DNA of 64,000 bases from a virus, in IMG/VR virus record IMGVR_UViG_3300023210_000011, positions 1 through 64,000 of that record; one strand, 5' to 3'. Shown here in pieces: positions 14,781-21,901 of the stretch; the first letter of the stretch is position 1; every line of letters begins with the position of its first letter. A model generated the notes under the pieces. The model did no database searches, was not told the DNA's origin, and saw only the letters and a program-made list of their open reading frames with translations. The translations under genes and the position numbers were made by a program.

Positions 14781-15031
14781 GGCGCCGCCTTCAGTCGGTC
14801 GATCTTCTCCTGCAGCTCTTCCTGGGTCTCGAAGGACCAGGAGCAGTGATAGGGCCCGTTGGGGTCATCCCAGCAGTTGAACTTCGCCAGACAGGGGAAC
14901 TCATCGGGCTTCCCGTCGTGCTCGTAGGCGTACTCATGGCTCACGAAACCATTGCCGGCATCGACATGGCCGCAGGCCTTCTCGAAGTCCTCCATCGTCT
15001 GGAGGAGGAACGGGTAGACATTGAGGTTCAT
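14777..15031 (-). CDS. Hypothetical protein, 84 aa
   Basis: ATG 15031 (MNLNVYPFLLQTMEDFEKA) has AAGGAGG. Contains ACGHVDAGNGF and a YEHDGKPDEFPC...NCWDDPNGPYHCSW segment with several Cys/His that may bind metal. Ends in a helix (QEELQEKIDRLKAAP). Confidence 0.5.
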   Translation of the reverse strand: MNLNVYPFLLQTMEDFEKACGHVDAGNGFVSHEYAYEHDGKPDEFPCLAKFNCWDDPNGPYHCSWSFETQEELQEKIDRLKAAP

Positions 15032-15399
15032 AGGACCTCCTTGAATGAGTGGATCTCGTCTGCGTTCTCCTCGCATGCCCGGATGGCAGCGCGGAGGCAG
15101 TCATGCACTCCCACGGGGGTGAGCCATTTCGCGTGCGGAAGCGGGACCACCCGGGCGAACCCGGGCTTGATCCACTGTCCGCTGCAGTGGAGGCCCCATC
15201 CGGTGGGGATGCACCCACAGCACCACCCCTCCTCATACCATTCCGCTTCTCCGATCTGGAACCAGCCCCCAGGCTCGGAGATGATGTGTCGAAGGTCCAC
15301 CGATTCGATCTCACCGATCTCGCGCTTCCCGCAGACCATGCAACGAAATGCCGGTCGTAGCCCCGCGGCATTCAGGAAGTCATGCGTGATCGTACTCAT
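15028..15399 (-). CDS. Putative zinc-binding protein, 123 aa
   Basis: Cysteines occur as CMVCG near residue 20 and as WCCGC about 40 residues later, plus LHCSG. This suggests a two-knuckle zinc fold. The C-terminal part is helical (HDCLRAAIRACEENADEI). Start ATG 15399 overlaps the upstream stop. Confidence 0.55.
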   Translation of the reverse strand: MSTITHDFLNAAGLRPAFRCMVCGKREIGEIESVDLRHIISEPGGWFQIGEAEWYEEGWCCGCIPTGWGLHCSGQWIKPGFARVVPLPHAKWLTPVGVHDCLRAAIRACEENADEIHSFKEVL

Positions 15400-15656
15400 C
15401 CCATGAATCCCTGCATGAAGGTGGTGCGAACCTTCCGAAAGCCTTCGGCCATGGCCTCCGCCTCGTAGTACAGGCCCATGCTGATCATCTGGCGGAGTCG
15501 GAGCTCAAAGCTCTCAGAGCTCACGAACCCTTGCCCCTCGAGGGCCCCGATGACCATCAGAACCTCGCGGGTCCTCTTGTCCAGCGGCTCGCCGGGATCG
15601 AAGGAGAACTCCGGCCCGGTCTTCATTGAAGAGGGGCGAGCTGCATCCGGAGTCAT
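15396..15656 (-). CDS. Hypothetical protein, start uncertain
   Basis: The C-terminal 75 residues (DKRTREVLMVIGALEGQ, LRLRQMISMGLYYEAEAMA) look like a helical protein. ATG 15656 or 15626 are both possible; neither has a strong ribosome site. It overlaps the cysteine-rich gene above by more than 100 bases in another frame. Confidence 0.45.
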   Translation of the reverse strand: MTPDAARPSSMKTGPEFSFDPGEPLDKRTREVLMVIGALEGQGFVSSESFELRLRQMISMGLYYEAEAMAEGFRKVRTTFMQGFMG

Positions 15657-15867
15657 CCCCGAATCCCCCGACTTCACTACCCCCCGCTGAGATCTTCCCG
15701 TCCTCTGCGAGGCCACAGCGGTATCCCCCGGGTCCTGTCCCCCGGAGGAAGTCACATGTTCTCCCATTGCCTTTTCTCCCGGTCCCCTCGGACCTGTGGT
15801 ACATGCCCGCAGCACAGGTGACCTGCTTGCAGCAGAACCCGCTCCGGACGCATGGTGCGAATTTCAT
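15514..15867 (-). CDS. Cysteine-rich small protein, possibly frameshift-extended
   Basis: ATG 15867 overlaps the upstream stop. The first about 85 residues hold CVRSGFCCKQVTCAAG, CDFLRGTGPGGYRCG and GCSSPLFNEDR. From memory this resembles a small phage/bacterial family with a CCK...YRCG...GC(C/S)SPLFN layout, likely metal-binding. The family would normally end soon after LFN; here the frame continues 35 residues into what looks like antisense-frame sequence of the next gene, so a lost stop or indel is suspected. Confidence 0.45.
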   Translation of the reverse strand: MKFAPCVRSGFCCKQVTCAAGMYHRSEGTGRKGNGRTCDFLRGTGPGGYRCGLAEDGKISAGGSEVGGFGDDSGCSSPLFNEDRAGVLLRSRRAAGQEDPRGSDGHRGPRGARVREL

Positions 15868-16370
15868 GCCTCCGCAGGACGACGCGCCCCACGGACCTGT
15901 ACATTCGGGCTCTGTGCGAGCTGCTGCAGGGCCGCATCCTGCCGGAGAGCTTCCTTCTTCCGGTACGGGAGCAGCCCGGCGAGGAACGTCTCTGCGTCCT
16001 CTCTTGTGAGTACGAGGAGCCCATAGATCTGCGACCACCGGTACGCCTCAAGCTTCCCGTAGAGCTTCGGAGGCTTCGCCAGGCGCTCCTCCAGCAGGGC
16101 GCATGCCACCGGCACCTTCGACGGCATCACACACATCGCCCAGCCACGAAGGCGGACCCGGATGAAGGGGTCCTGGAAGTTGAGCATCGGGCCCCCGGGG
16201 TCGAACATCCCCCTACGGACCCGCGAGGTAGCCTCTGGCGCCGCTTGGTACTCTTCTGTGATGTAGTTCCTGACCGCCGCTCCGAGCCCGGGGGCGCAGA
16301 GGTGGGTCTGGATCTGCGCGCCGTGCCGGACCCTCGGGTACTGCAACAACGCCGCACGGCGGTCGCTCAT
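15864..16370 (-). CDS. Hypothetical protein, 168 aa
   Basis: MSDRRAALLQYPRVRHGAQ start. The middle (FIRVRLRGWAMCVMPSKVP) suggests beta strands and the C-terminal half is helical (YGLLVLTREDAETFLAGLLPY). No family recognised. Coupled by four-base overlaps on both sides. Confidence 0.55.
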   Translation of the reverse strand: MSDRRAALLQYPRVRHGAQIQTHLCAPGLGAAVRNYITEEYQAAPEATSRVRRGMFDPGGPMLNFQDPFIRVRLRGWAMCVMPSKVPVACALLEERLAKPPKLYGKLEAYRWSQIYGLLVLTREDAETFLAGLLPYRKKEALRQDAALQQLAQSPNVQVRGARRPAEA

Positions 16371-16516
16371 CGTCCCTGCATCCAGTGAGTGATCTCACTG
16401 TTGAGGAGCCGGATGAGCTTGTCGTCGCCGTCTTCCTGCGGCTCCGCCCGGCCCAGAAGGCGGAGAATCCGCAAAACCTCTTTCTCCGTGAGCGGGATGT
16501 TCTTGGTGTGCCGCAT
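16367..16516 (-). CDS. Small helical protein, 49 aa
   Basis: ATG 16516 opens MRHTKNIPLTEKEVLRILR with GGAGCC upstream. Two predicted amphipathic helices. Its stop overlaps the next ATG. Function unknown. Confidence 0.5.
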   Translation of the reverse strand: MRHTKNIPLTEKEVLRILRLLGRAEPQEDGDDKLIRLLNSEITHWMQGR

Positions 16517-16524
16517 GTGGGCTC

Positions 16525-16698
16525 CTACTGTTGGACGTCGCCGGGTTTCCACCGGTCAAAGGTTGGGTTTCGTGGATAGAGGTCCCCGTAGAGGTACCGA
16601 CCCTCCCGCGAAACCTTGAACCGGATGCACGGGAAGTCCGCCGTTCCGGTCTCCTCAATGATCTCCTTCGCGCGAACTGCGCTCTCAGTGTCCGGCAT
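16525..16698 (-). CDS. Hypothetical protein, 57 aa
   Basis: ATG 16698 (MPDTESAVRAKEIIEETG) directly follows the TGA of the gene above. A helix is followed by strands (FPCIRFKVSREGRYLYG). Short but consistent with the chain of coupled genes around it. Confidence 0.5.
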   Translation of the reverse strand: MPDTESAVRAKEIIEETGTADFPCIRFKVSREGRYLYGDLYPRNPTFDRWKPGDVQQ

Positions 16699-16806
16699 TC
16701 ACCAGAAGTCTCCGTTCGGTGCGTACAGCCGCGCGCGACCTCCGATGAGGGGCCCGATGACGAGCTCCTCCCCGGGCGCCAGGTGTACGGGGAACTGGTG
16801 GTTCAC
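16699..16806 (-). CDS. Small protein, 35 aa
   Basis: GTG 16806 overlaps the stop of the pyrophosphohydrolase gene (GTGA), with GGAG just upstream. The peptide is MNHQFPVHLAPGEELVIGP followed by a strand-rich end (RARLYAPNGDFW). Probably real because it fills the coupled gap exactly. Confidence 0.45.
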   Translation of the reverse strand: MNHQFPVHLAPGEELVIGPLIGGRARLYAPNGDFW

Positions 16807-17567
16807 AGCTCCAACACGTCGATGTCGCCGTCCACCAAGGTCACCGTGTCCGCGGCGATGCTCCCCACGAGGGGGGAAGCGACCTCTCCTTCGAGGGCGG
16901 CCCGCTCTCCCTTGAGATCTCGGGTATTCGCGGCATCGTCGCTGTAGCCTTCAGGGAACCGCTTCTTGTGGAGCTTCGCGATGTTGCGCTCCATGGTCTT
17001 CTCGAGGTTGAACTCCCCGCCCCGGCCGAAGCGCAGGATGAGGAGGTCTTCCACTGCCCGCACGATCATCCCCAGGTGGAAGGCCAGCACGGGAGGATCG
17101 AGGGGACGGCGGTACATCGCCTTCTTCTTGGGGCCGTCTCCGAACGCGCTGATGTGATAGATCAGCCGCTTCTCCGCGTCTGTCGCCATCTCTCCCGTCC
17201 TGTCTACGGGCGGAGCTGACATCTGCCCGACCTGCCAGACGTGCAGAGGGTTGAGACCCAGAGCTGAGACGGCAACCGCCCAGTACCACAGGATGTCTCC
17301 GAGCTCCTCCATGACGTTGATGTCGTCTTCCGCGTCGCAGGCGTCCTGGTACTCGTGGATCTCCGAGCTCATGCCCATGCTGACATGAACCAGCCGGACA
17401 GTCTGTCCTCCGTAGATCGCCGGGACCGTCTCGTGGGTCTCGAAGACCTCACTGCTGTCCACGAGCTCTTGGAACTGGGGCGTCCAGGCCCCCGAATCGG
17501 TGTAGTTGAACGTCGGAACGCTCTCGGTGACGAGAGCATCGCGAACGTAGTTGTGTAGATGAGACAT
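16803..17567 (-). CDS. MazG-type nucleoside triphosphate pyrophosphohydrolase
   Basis: The 254-residue product has SEIHEYQDACDAEDD followed by INVMEELGDILWYWAVAV, the all-alpha NTP pyrophosphohydrolase pattern (E-x-x-E ... E-E-x-x-D) that binds Mg2+ and cleaves NTPs to NMP and PPi. RNIAKLHKKRFPEGYSD, a common feature of phage MazG-like proteins, follows near residue 200. It would act in the cytoplasm, cleaning nucleotide pools or lowering (p)ppGpp-linked signals. First gene of a long operon extending to 12,336. Confidence 0.75.
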   Translation of the reverse strand: MSHLHNYVRDALVTESVPTFNYTDSGAWTPQFQELVDSSEVFETHETVPAIYGGQTVRLVHVSMGMSSEIHEYQDACDAEDDINVMEELGDILWYWAVAVSALGLNPLHVWQVGQMSAPPVDRTGEMATDAEKRLIYHISAFGDGPKKKAMYRRPLDPPVLAFHLGMIVRAVEDLLILRFGRGGEFNLEKTMERNIAKLHKKRFPEGYSDDAANTRDLKGERAALEGEVASPLVGSIAADTVTLVDGDIDVLEL

Positions 17568-17589
17568 TATACCTCCGGCCTCTTTGGCC

Positions 17590-17615
17590 TTATGACGGGT
17601 AATAAGGGGGTTTCA
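17590..17615 (-). promoter_or_regulatory. Phage promoter-like element P9
   Basis: Leftward TGAAA, 14 bases, GTCATAAG, 23 bases upstream of ATG 17567; it would drive the longest leftward operon (about 5 kb). Confidence 0.6.
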
Positions 17616-17619
17616 AGCA

Positions 17620-17643
17620 GGGGGCCCACCGAAGTGGGGCCCC
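17620..17643 (-). terminator. UUCG-loop terminator hairpin
   Basis: GGGGCCCAC / GTGGGGCCCC with CGAA loop, six bases past the stop of the lipoprotein gene at 17,649. Confidence 0.75.
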
Positions 17644-17648
17644 GCTAT

Positions 17649-18236
17649 TCAACGAATGTACCGACGCTTCCGCTGCACGACGTAGTCCGCTTCTCCGTCG
17701 TCCACTCCGAGCTCTGCGAAGCTCTCGGCGAACTGGATGCACCACCCGTACGGGCCGTCCATCCCGAAGTCGTACTTCCCCTGGAGATCGTGACCTCCGT
17801 AGGAGCTGTGACGTCCCTCATGGACCACCGTACATCCGGCCGAAGCCACGCCATGCTGGACGTTCAGACTGGCGTGCCCCAATCGGATCTCGGAGGCACC
17901 TGGCTCGGAGGAGATGATCCCCGAGGCCACAGCGTCGTACTTCTCTTCTCGAGCGTGCAGATCGATCGGGGCGCGAGCCAAGGCCCACATCCCACGAATG
18001 ATGAACTCGAGATCACGCGCCTCGTCCTCCCAGTCCGTAGGCTCGATGCCCAGGTGAGAGATCAAAGCCTCCTCGCAGTCCGGGGCAGGGTAGCCCTCGT
18101 ACTCCCAGGAGTCCCCACACGCGACGTCCAGGTCCCGGAATCGGTCCCCGTCGTCTACCGTGCAGGCACTCAGCGCAAGCGACGCGCCGAGAAGACCTGC
18201 GACCCGAAGGTCACTTCCGCGTTGACGTGGTCCCAC
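17649..18236 (-). CDS. Putative lipoprotein with HExxH motif
   Basis: The N-terminus has arginines, a hydrophobic run (VAGLLGASLALSAC) and a lipobox ending at Cys25, so the product is probably exported and lipidated. Near residue 135 it reads CTVVHEGRHSSYGGHD, an HExxH zinc signature. GTG 18236 is the only in-frame start that keeps the signal; it overlaps the upstream lipoprotein gene by 67 bases. A zinc-dependent peptidase on the host outer membrane is plausible, but activity is inferred. Confidence 0.6.
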   Translation of the reverse strand: MGPRQRGSDLRVAGLLGASLALSACTVDDGDRFRDLDVACGDSWEYEGYPAPDCEEALISHLGIEPTDWEDEARDLEFIIRGMWALARAPIDLHAREEKYDAVASGIISSEPGASEIRLGHASLNVQHGVASAGCTVVHEGRHSSYGGHDLQGKYDFGMDGPYGWCIQFAESFAELGVDDGEADYVVQRKRRYIR

Positions 18237-19771
18237 TGGAACTCCGTGCCCATGAAGGCGTTGAGGGAGTCAGCGGGGACCGTGACGATGTCACGGCGAC
18301 CGCTGAGCTGGAGGCGGAGCGCGCCGATGGGCGCATTCTCGCCGTTGTCGTGGTCGACGTGGGGGATCCACGTCTCGGTGACCAGGAGATCCTGGTCCCC
18401 GTAGATGTCCGTGACGAGCCAGGTGGGCTCATCACCGATCTCCGAGACCACCGTGGGATCGCAGTCCCACGCGATGGTGATCTCCGTACCGGGGTCCACC
18501 TCCGCGTAGGTGAGCCCGAGCGGCCAGGGTGCGCCCTGGATGTTGCCGAACTTGAAGTCCAGCCCGCTCTCCTGTCCTCGGACGTGCATCCGCAGGGACT
18601 CGGGCCCCTGCGTGATGACCGACCGCGCCCCCGGGGCGCCCTCGTAGATCTCGATCGGGACCAGCATGGCCCGGCCGCCCTTCGAAGGGGTCCGGCTGGG
18701 GAGAGCCATGAAGATGCCCTCACCCGGCACACAGTCGTCCTCGGCCTCCGGGATGAGCTCCTGCTCGAACGAGCAGTCCCGGGTCATGACTCCCTCGCCG
18801 TCATCGAGACACTGCTCGATGCACTCCGAGACCTCCACGGGGTCCGCGGTCATCTCCCGGCACCAGTCCTCGCAGTAGCTGCGGAGGGCCTCGTCCTCAT
18901 CCTCTCCCCCGTCCTCGTTGTCGTTGAGGTTCGGGATCTCAGCGGTGCATTCCGCCGACCGCTCCGTGCCATCGCCACCCCACTCGAGGGCAGTCTTGGC
19001 CACGTGCGCGACCAGGTCGCTCTCGATGTGGGTCGAGAGACCGAACTCGATCCCGGCACCGCCGCTGCCGAACTCGAGAGAGACGTCTTCCGCCTCCACC
19101 CAGTCGTCCGCGAGGTACCTCGTGAGGTGGAGCCCGCAGGGGGCGTCGTTGTAGATCTCGGAGATCTCGGTATTGACGACGCCGCTCTCGGCGAGGATGC
19201 GCGGGTCCGGGTGGCTGAACCGGAAGCTGGCCACCGCGCCGTAGGCGGCGAAGAGCTCACCCACGAAGCCCTGCGGCTTCTGGCTCTCCGTACCGGCCGT
19301 CTGTGCAGCTCGGTACGACCAGCCGTCCGTACGCCCCCGCCCGTCACGGTCGATGACCGTCCCGTGGAAGCGGTCGTTGGCCCAGATCATACGACCGTGG
19401 GCGGGGCACCAGGTCAGGAGTGCCGCGTTCGCCCGCATGGGGGCGGTGACCAGCTTGTGGTCTCCGGCGGAGTCGCCACCGCTGACGCTGGTGACCCAGC
19501 GGTTCAGGGTGTACATCTCCTCTCGCGCGTAGCTGTCGGGGGCCTCCTGCAGATGCTTCTCGAGGAGGCACGCGTACCCGTCCGGGTACGGCAGACCGAC
19601 GGTGCTCTCGTACGGGTACGAGAGCGCATCAGATCCAGCGTGCTTCTGCCCCCACCGGACCTCCTGGCACTCGTGGCGCCCCTGGACGAAGAGGCTGTCG
19701 GGCTCGGGGTCCTCCTTCCCGTTGCATGCGGCGAGGGTCGCGAGGGTCGCGAGCAAAATCAGACGATTCAT
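18170..19771 (-). CDS. Large secreted lipoprotein, 533 aa
   Basis: MNRLILLATLATLAAC is a textbook signal with lipobox and Cys16, followed by an acidic linker (NGKEDPEPD). The mature part is beta-rich with many cysteines; a D/E-rich linker (DNEDGGEDEDEA) and CEDWCREM...CIEQCLDDG form a paired-cysteine helical segment near residues 300-330. The C-terminal 150 residues (IEIYEGAPGARSVI, EITIAWDCDP) look Ig-like. Start ATG 19771 is chosen over one four codons upstream. Confidence 0.65.
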   Translation of the reverse strand: MNRLILLATLATLAACNGKEDPEPDSLFVQGRHECQEVRWGQKHAGSDALSYPYESTVGLPYPDGYACLLEKHLQEAPDSYAREEMYTLNRWVTSVSGGDSAGDHKLVTAPMRANAALLTWCPAHGRMIWANDRFHGTVIDRDGRGRTDGWSYRAAQTAGTESQKPQGFVGELFAAYGAVASFRFSHPDPRILAESGVVNTEISEIYNDAPCGLHLTRYLADDWVEAEDVSLEFGSGGAGIEFGLSTHIESDLVAHVAKTALEWGGDGTERSAECTAEIPNLNDNEDGGEDEDEALRSYCEDWCREMTADPVEVSECIEQCLDDGEGVMTRDCSFEQELIPEAEDDCVPGEGIFMALPSRTPSKGGRAMLVPIEIYEGAPGARSVITQGPESLRMHVRGQESGLDFKFGNIQGAPWPLGLTYAEVDPGTEITIAWDCDPTVVSEIGDEPTWLVTDIYGDQDLLVTETWIPHVDHDNGENAPIGALRLQLSGRRDIVTVPADSLNAFMGTEFQWDHVNAEVTFGSQVFSARRLR

Positions 19772-19818
19772 TGTGTTTCTCACATTCGCAGTGCGGGTCT
19801 AATTGTCCCGTATGCTCG

Positions 19819-19844
19819 TTATGACCCCTAATGATAGGATTTTA
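19819..19844 (-). promoter_or_regulatory. Phage promoter-like element P10
   Basis: Leftward TAAAA, 14 bases, GTCATAAC, 48 bases upstream of the lipoprotein operon. Confidence 0.6.
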
Positions 19845-19866
19845 AGCTAAAGAACCACCCACGAGA

Positions 19867-19890
19867 GGCGGCCCCTCGCGGAGCCGCCTT
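19867..19890 (-). terminator. Terminator hairpin
   Basis: AAGGCGGCTCC / GGGGCCGCC-type stem just past the stop at 19,893. Confidence 0.6.
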
Positions 19891-19892
19891 CT

Positions 19893-20663
19893 CTACTTCA
19901 CGCGCCGCAAGTCCTTCTTGCTCGCGCTCTTGCACCTCATCACGATCTCCTCCGCATCCATTGGCGGGAGAGTGAGGTCCTCCGGGAACGACGCCGGGCT
20001 GTGGACCAGCTCCCTCACGACACCCTCGAGGGTGTCGATCTCCCGGTACTCCTGCCGGGCCACGGTGACCCGGAACCAGAGCTTGGAGCCCGGGTTCTGG
20101 CAGAGCCACTCCCCGCCTCCGAGGGAGAGTGCCGTGCTCGGGCGCGCGCCGGGGCGCTTCTTCGGCGCCACCCCCCGGCGGAGGATCCCCTGGTGGTCCT
20201 CCCAGAGCCAGGAGTTCCGGCGGGAGCCGGTGAACTCCAGGAGGGCCAGCCCCCCACCATATAGGCGGCGGCGGTGGGGAACTCCATCCACCACCACAAC
20301 TTCCGCCGCCGGGACGACGTAGTCCCAGAGGTGTTGGAAGATGTGCCCCCCGACCGCGCTTCGACGGTCCATGCCCTCGCAGAGCTCCGAGTACACGGAG
20401 CTCCAGTTCCGTCCTACCTGCGCGCACAGGTAGCGGAACAACGGGGAGAGGTTCTCCCCAGGGCTCTTTCGGTCGTGCGTCCGGCCCCGTGGCCGGATGC
20501 TGCCCCGTCGGGGGGCGCTGTCGTCCTCTCGGACGGGCCCCCGAAGGCTCTTGACGCTCCCGTTGAGCACCGTGCCCTTGCCGCGGCCCTTGCCGCTGCG
20601 CCGCTGCCAGGACGCGCCCTCACGGTAGGTCTCGACCAGCTTCCTGGCCATGTCTTTTCGCAT
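19893..20663 (-). CDS. Basic hypothetical protein, 256 aa
   Basis: ATG 20663 has AGGAG upstream. Residues 15-70 are very basic (RRSGKGRGKGTVLNGS, PRRGSIRPRGRTHDRKS), suggesting nucleic-acid binding or disorder. The middle (FRYLCAQVGRNWSSVYSEL) and the strands (LWFRVTVARQEYREIDTL) form a folded domain of unknown type. Confidence 0.55.
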   Translation of the reverse strand: MRKDMARKLVETYREGASWQRRSGKGRGKGTVLNGSVKSLRGPVREDDSAPRRGSIRPRGRTHDRKSPGENLSPLFRYLCAQVGRNWSSVYSELCEGMDRRSAVGGHIFQHLWDYVVPAAEVVVVDGVPHRRRLYGGGLALLEFTGSRRNSWLWEDHQGILRRGVAPKKRPGARPSTALSLGGGEWLCQNPGSKLWFRVTVARQEYREIDTLEGVVRELVHSPASFPEDLTLPPMDAEEIVMRCKSASKKDLRRVK

Positions 20664-20689
20664 CTGACACTCCTAATGGAAGAGGGGTG

Positions 20690-20722
20690 AGAGGGGCAGG
20701 GGGGTACCCTGCCCCTCTCGGG
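20690..20722 (-). terminator. Long GC hairpin
   Basis: GAGAGGGGCAGGG / CCCTGCCCCTCTC, 13 perfect pairs with a short loop, about 30 bases upstream of ATG 20663. It would end transcripts from P11 or act as an attenuator for the 20,663 gene, which has no promoter of its own. Confidence 0.6.
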
Positions 20723-20782
20723 TGTTGCGAAGGGGCGACTCTCCCGCCCGTGTTGTTTTGCCTCTACGAGGGATGTCTCGCG

Positions 20783-20860
20783 TCAACGGCCTTCTGTGCC
20801 CTCCAGCATCTGCTGGTTTCCCCTCTGGTCCGGCTGGGCAGCCGTAGTGCGCTTAAACAT
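20783..20860 (-). CDS. Possible mini-protein, 25 aa
   Basis: ATG 20860 with GGAAAGGA at good spacing opens MFKRTTAAQPDQRGNQQML and six more residues. The ribosome site is its main support. Confidence 0.3.
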   Translation of the reverse strand: MFKRTTAAQPDQRGNQQMLEGTEGR

Positions 20861-20879
20861 CCCGAATCCTTTCCGCGCT

Positions 20880-20969
20880 CTACGTCAGGGGGATGGAGGT
20901 CCCGTCACCGGGGGACCTCTTCCTGGCGCTGCCGCCAGGCGAGGACTTGATTGGGCGCGTCAGCGTCAT
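20880..20969 (-). CDS. Possible basic mini-protein, 29 aa
   Basis: ATG 20969 preceded by GGGGG opens MTLTRPIKSSPGGSARKR and a short Pro/Thr tail. It lies about 45 bases downstream of P11, where a gene would be expected. Confidence 0.3.
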   Translation of the reverse strand: MTLTRPIKSSPGGSARKRSPGDGTSIPLT

Positions 20970-21012
20970 ACCCCCAGTCAAGCGTCAAGGCATAGCCTTC
21001 CCTCTACTACTA

Positions 21013-21038
21013 TTATGCCGTTTTTCGGCGGGGAATTT
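21013..21038 (-). promoter_or_regulatory. Phage promoter-like element P11
   Basis: Leftward AAATT, 14 bases, GGCATAATAGTAGTAG. The upstream box overlaps the stop codon of the receiver-domain gene. Confidence 0.75.
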
Positions 21039-21624
21039 ACTCCCCCGTCGGAGTCTCGAACGCCGCCGCGATCGCCTCGAAGACCCGGTCCGGGCAGAAC
21101 CCGTCGCGGGGCTGCGGCGATGAGATGTGGCAGTGGTCGCAGAACCACTGGAATCCGGAGGTTCCCGGGTTGTGTTCCCACTCGTGGTGACACCTGGACA
21201 TCACGTCCTGGACCCGCCACTTCAGTCCGGGATCTACGGTGGCCACATCCTCGCGCCACAGATCCTGCAGATCCCCCAGGCGGGACATCATATTGATTTC
21301 GGGCTGCCCCTTCTCGAAGACAGTCAGCTCGCCGCGCACGGCCGCCTCCGAGAGTCCGGGGAGGCGCGGCTCCCCCGTGTAGACCCAGCAGGAAGCGCAC
21401 CCCTGCTTCCGCGTGTCCCTCGACACGTCTGTCCAAAGACCCTCGAGGCCATCGGTGATCACCACCGACTTGGGCCCGATCTCGAGCATACTGAAGGCGG
21501 CATACGCCGCCTCACCGTTGTTCCCCGTCACCACCGTGATGGTGCTGTCGGGGAATCTGAGCCTGATCCGCCTCTTCAGGGCGTACGCCGCCCTGATGTC
21601 GTCTTCCACGATGTAGACATGCAT
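21037..21624 (-). CDS. CheY-like receiver-domain protein with zinc-binding tail
   Basis: The first 120 residues follow a response-regulator receiver: MHVYIVEDD (D8, D9 metal site), VVITDG with D58 as phospho-acceptor, VYTGE with T83, and FEKG with K105. All conserved positions are present and spaced as in CheY. The C-terminal 70 residues hold CHHEWEH and WFCDHCH, a likely zinc site, instead of a usual DNA-binding domain. ATG 21624 is chosen for its AGGAGG spacing. It might intercept host phosphorelay signals; no kinase gene is nearby. Confidence 0.7.
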   Translation of the reverse strand: MHVYIVEDDIRAAYALKRRIRLRFPDSTITVVTGNNGEAAYAAFSMLEIGPKSVVITDGLEGLWTDVSRDTRKQGCASCWVYTGEPRLPGLSEAAVRGELTVFEKGQPEINMMSRLGDLQDLWREDVATVDPGLKWRVQDVMSRCHHEWEHNPGTSGFQWFCDHCHISSPQPRDGFCPDRVFEAIAAAFETPTGE

Positions 21625-21658
21625 CTGCACCTCCTACAGGTTGAGTCCTGTAGGAGAC

Positions 21659-21684
21659 TTATGCCGTGATAGACAGCCGGTTTC
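21659..21684 (-). promoter_or_regulatory. Phage promoter-like element P12
   Basis: Leftward GAAAC, 14 bases, GGCATAAG, 35 bases upstream of the receiver-domain gene. Confidence 0.65.
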
Positions 21685-21690
21685 GGGTGT

Positions 21691-21822
21691 CTACGCGATG
21701 GCGATGTCCGCGCAAACCGAGATCCAGTTCCACCAGATGATCACCATGGTGGGCTGCTCCTCCATCCAGTCCAGGAGCTCATCCCAGCTCTCAGATTCGA
21801 CTGTGTCAGCATCCGCCACCAT
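21691..21822 (-). CDS. Small acidic protein, 43 aa
   Basis: ATG 21822 with GGAGG upstream; MVADADTVESESWDELLDW then a hydrophobic tryptophan-rich end (MVIIWWNWISVCADI) that could insert in a membrane or bind a partner. No promoter separates it from the gene at 21,902, but a terminator hairpin does. Confidence 0.5.
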   Translation of the reverse strand: MVADADTVESESWDELLDWMEEQPTMVIIWWNWISVCADIAIA

Positions 21823-21867
21823 ACTGCCTCCGGGGTCACAGCTAACGTATCGCGCGAGTGCGCCCTG

Positions 21868-21898
21868 GCCGCCCACAAGGGACGGCCAGGGCACGGAG
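21868..21898 (-). terminator. Terminator hairpin
   Basis: GCCCTGGCCG / CGGCCAGGGC stem just past the stop at 21,902. Confidence 0.65.
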
Positions 21899-21901
21899 AT
21901 C

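Larger units (their letters stand above)
20664..21012. other. Promoter-to-hairpin unit with only mini-ORFs
   Basis: The interval is downstream (leftward) of P11 and ends in the hairpin at 20,690-20,722. It contains no frame over 30 codons with a start, only the two candidates listed below. Either tiny peptides or an untranslated RNA would be made. Confidence 0.5.

Noticed and set aside
18227-19831. A 534-codon plus-strand frame opposite the large lipoprotein.
   Set aside because: Mirror frame of a high-GC gene; no start signal, and the minus frame has a clear signal peptide.
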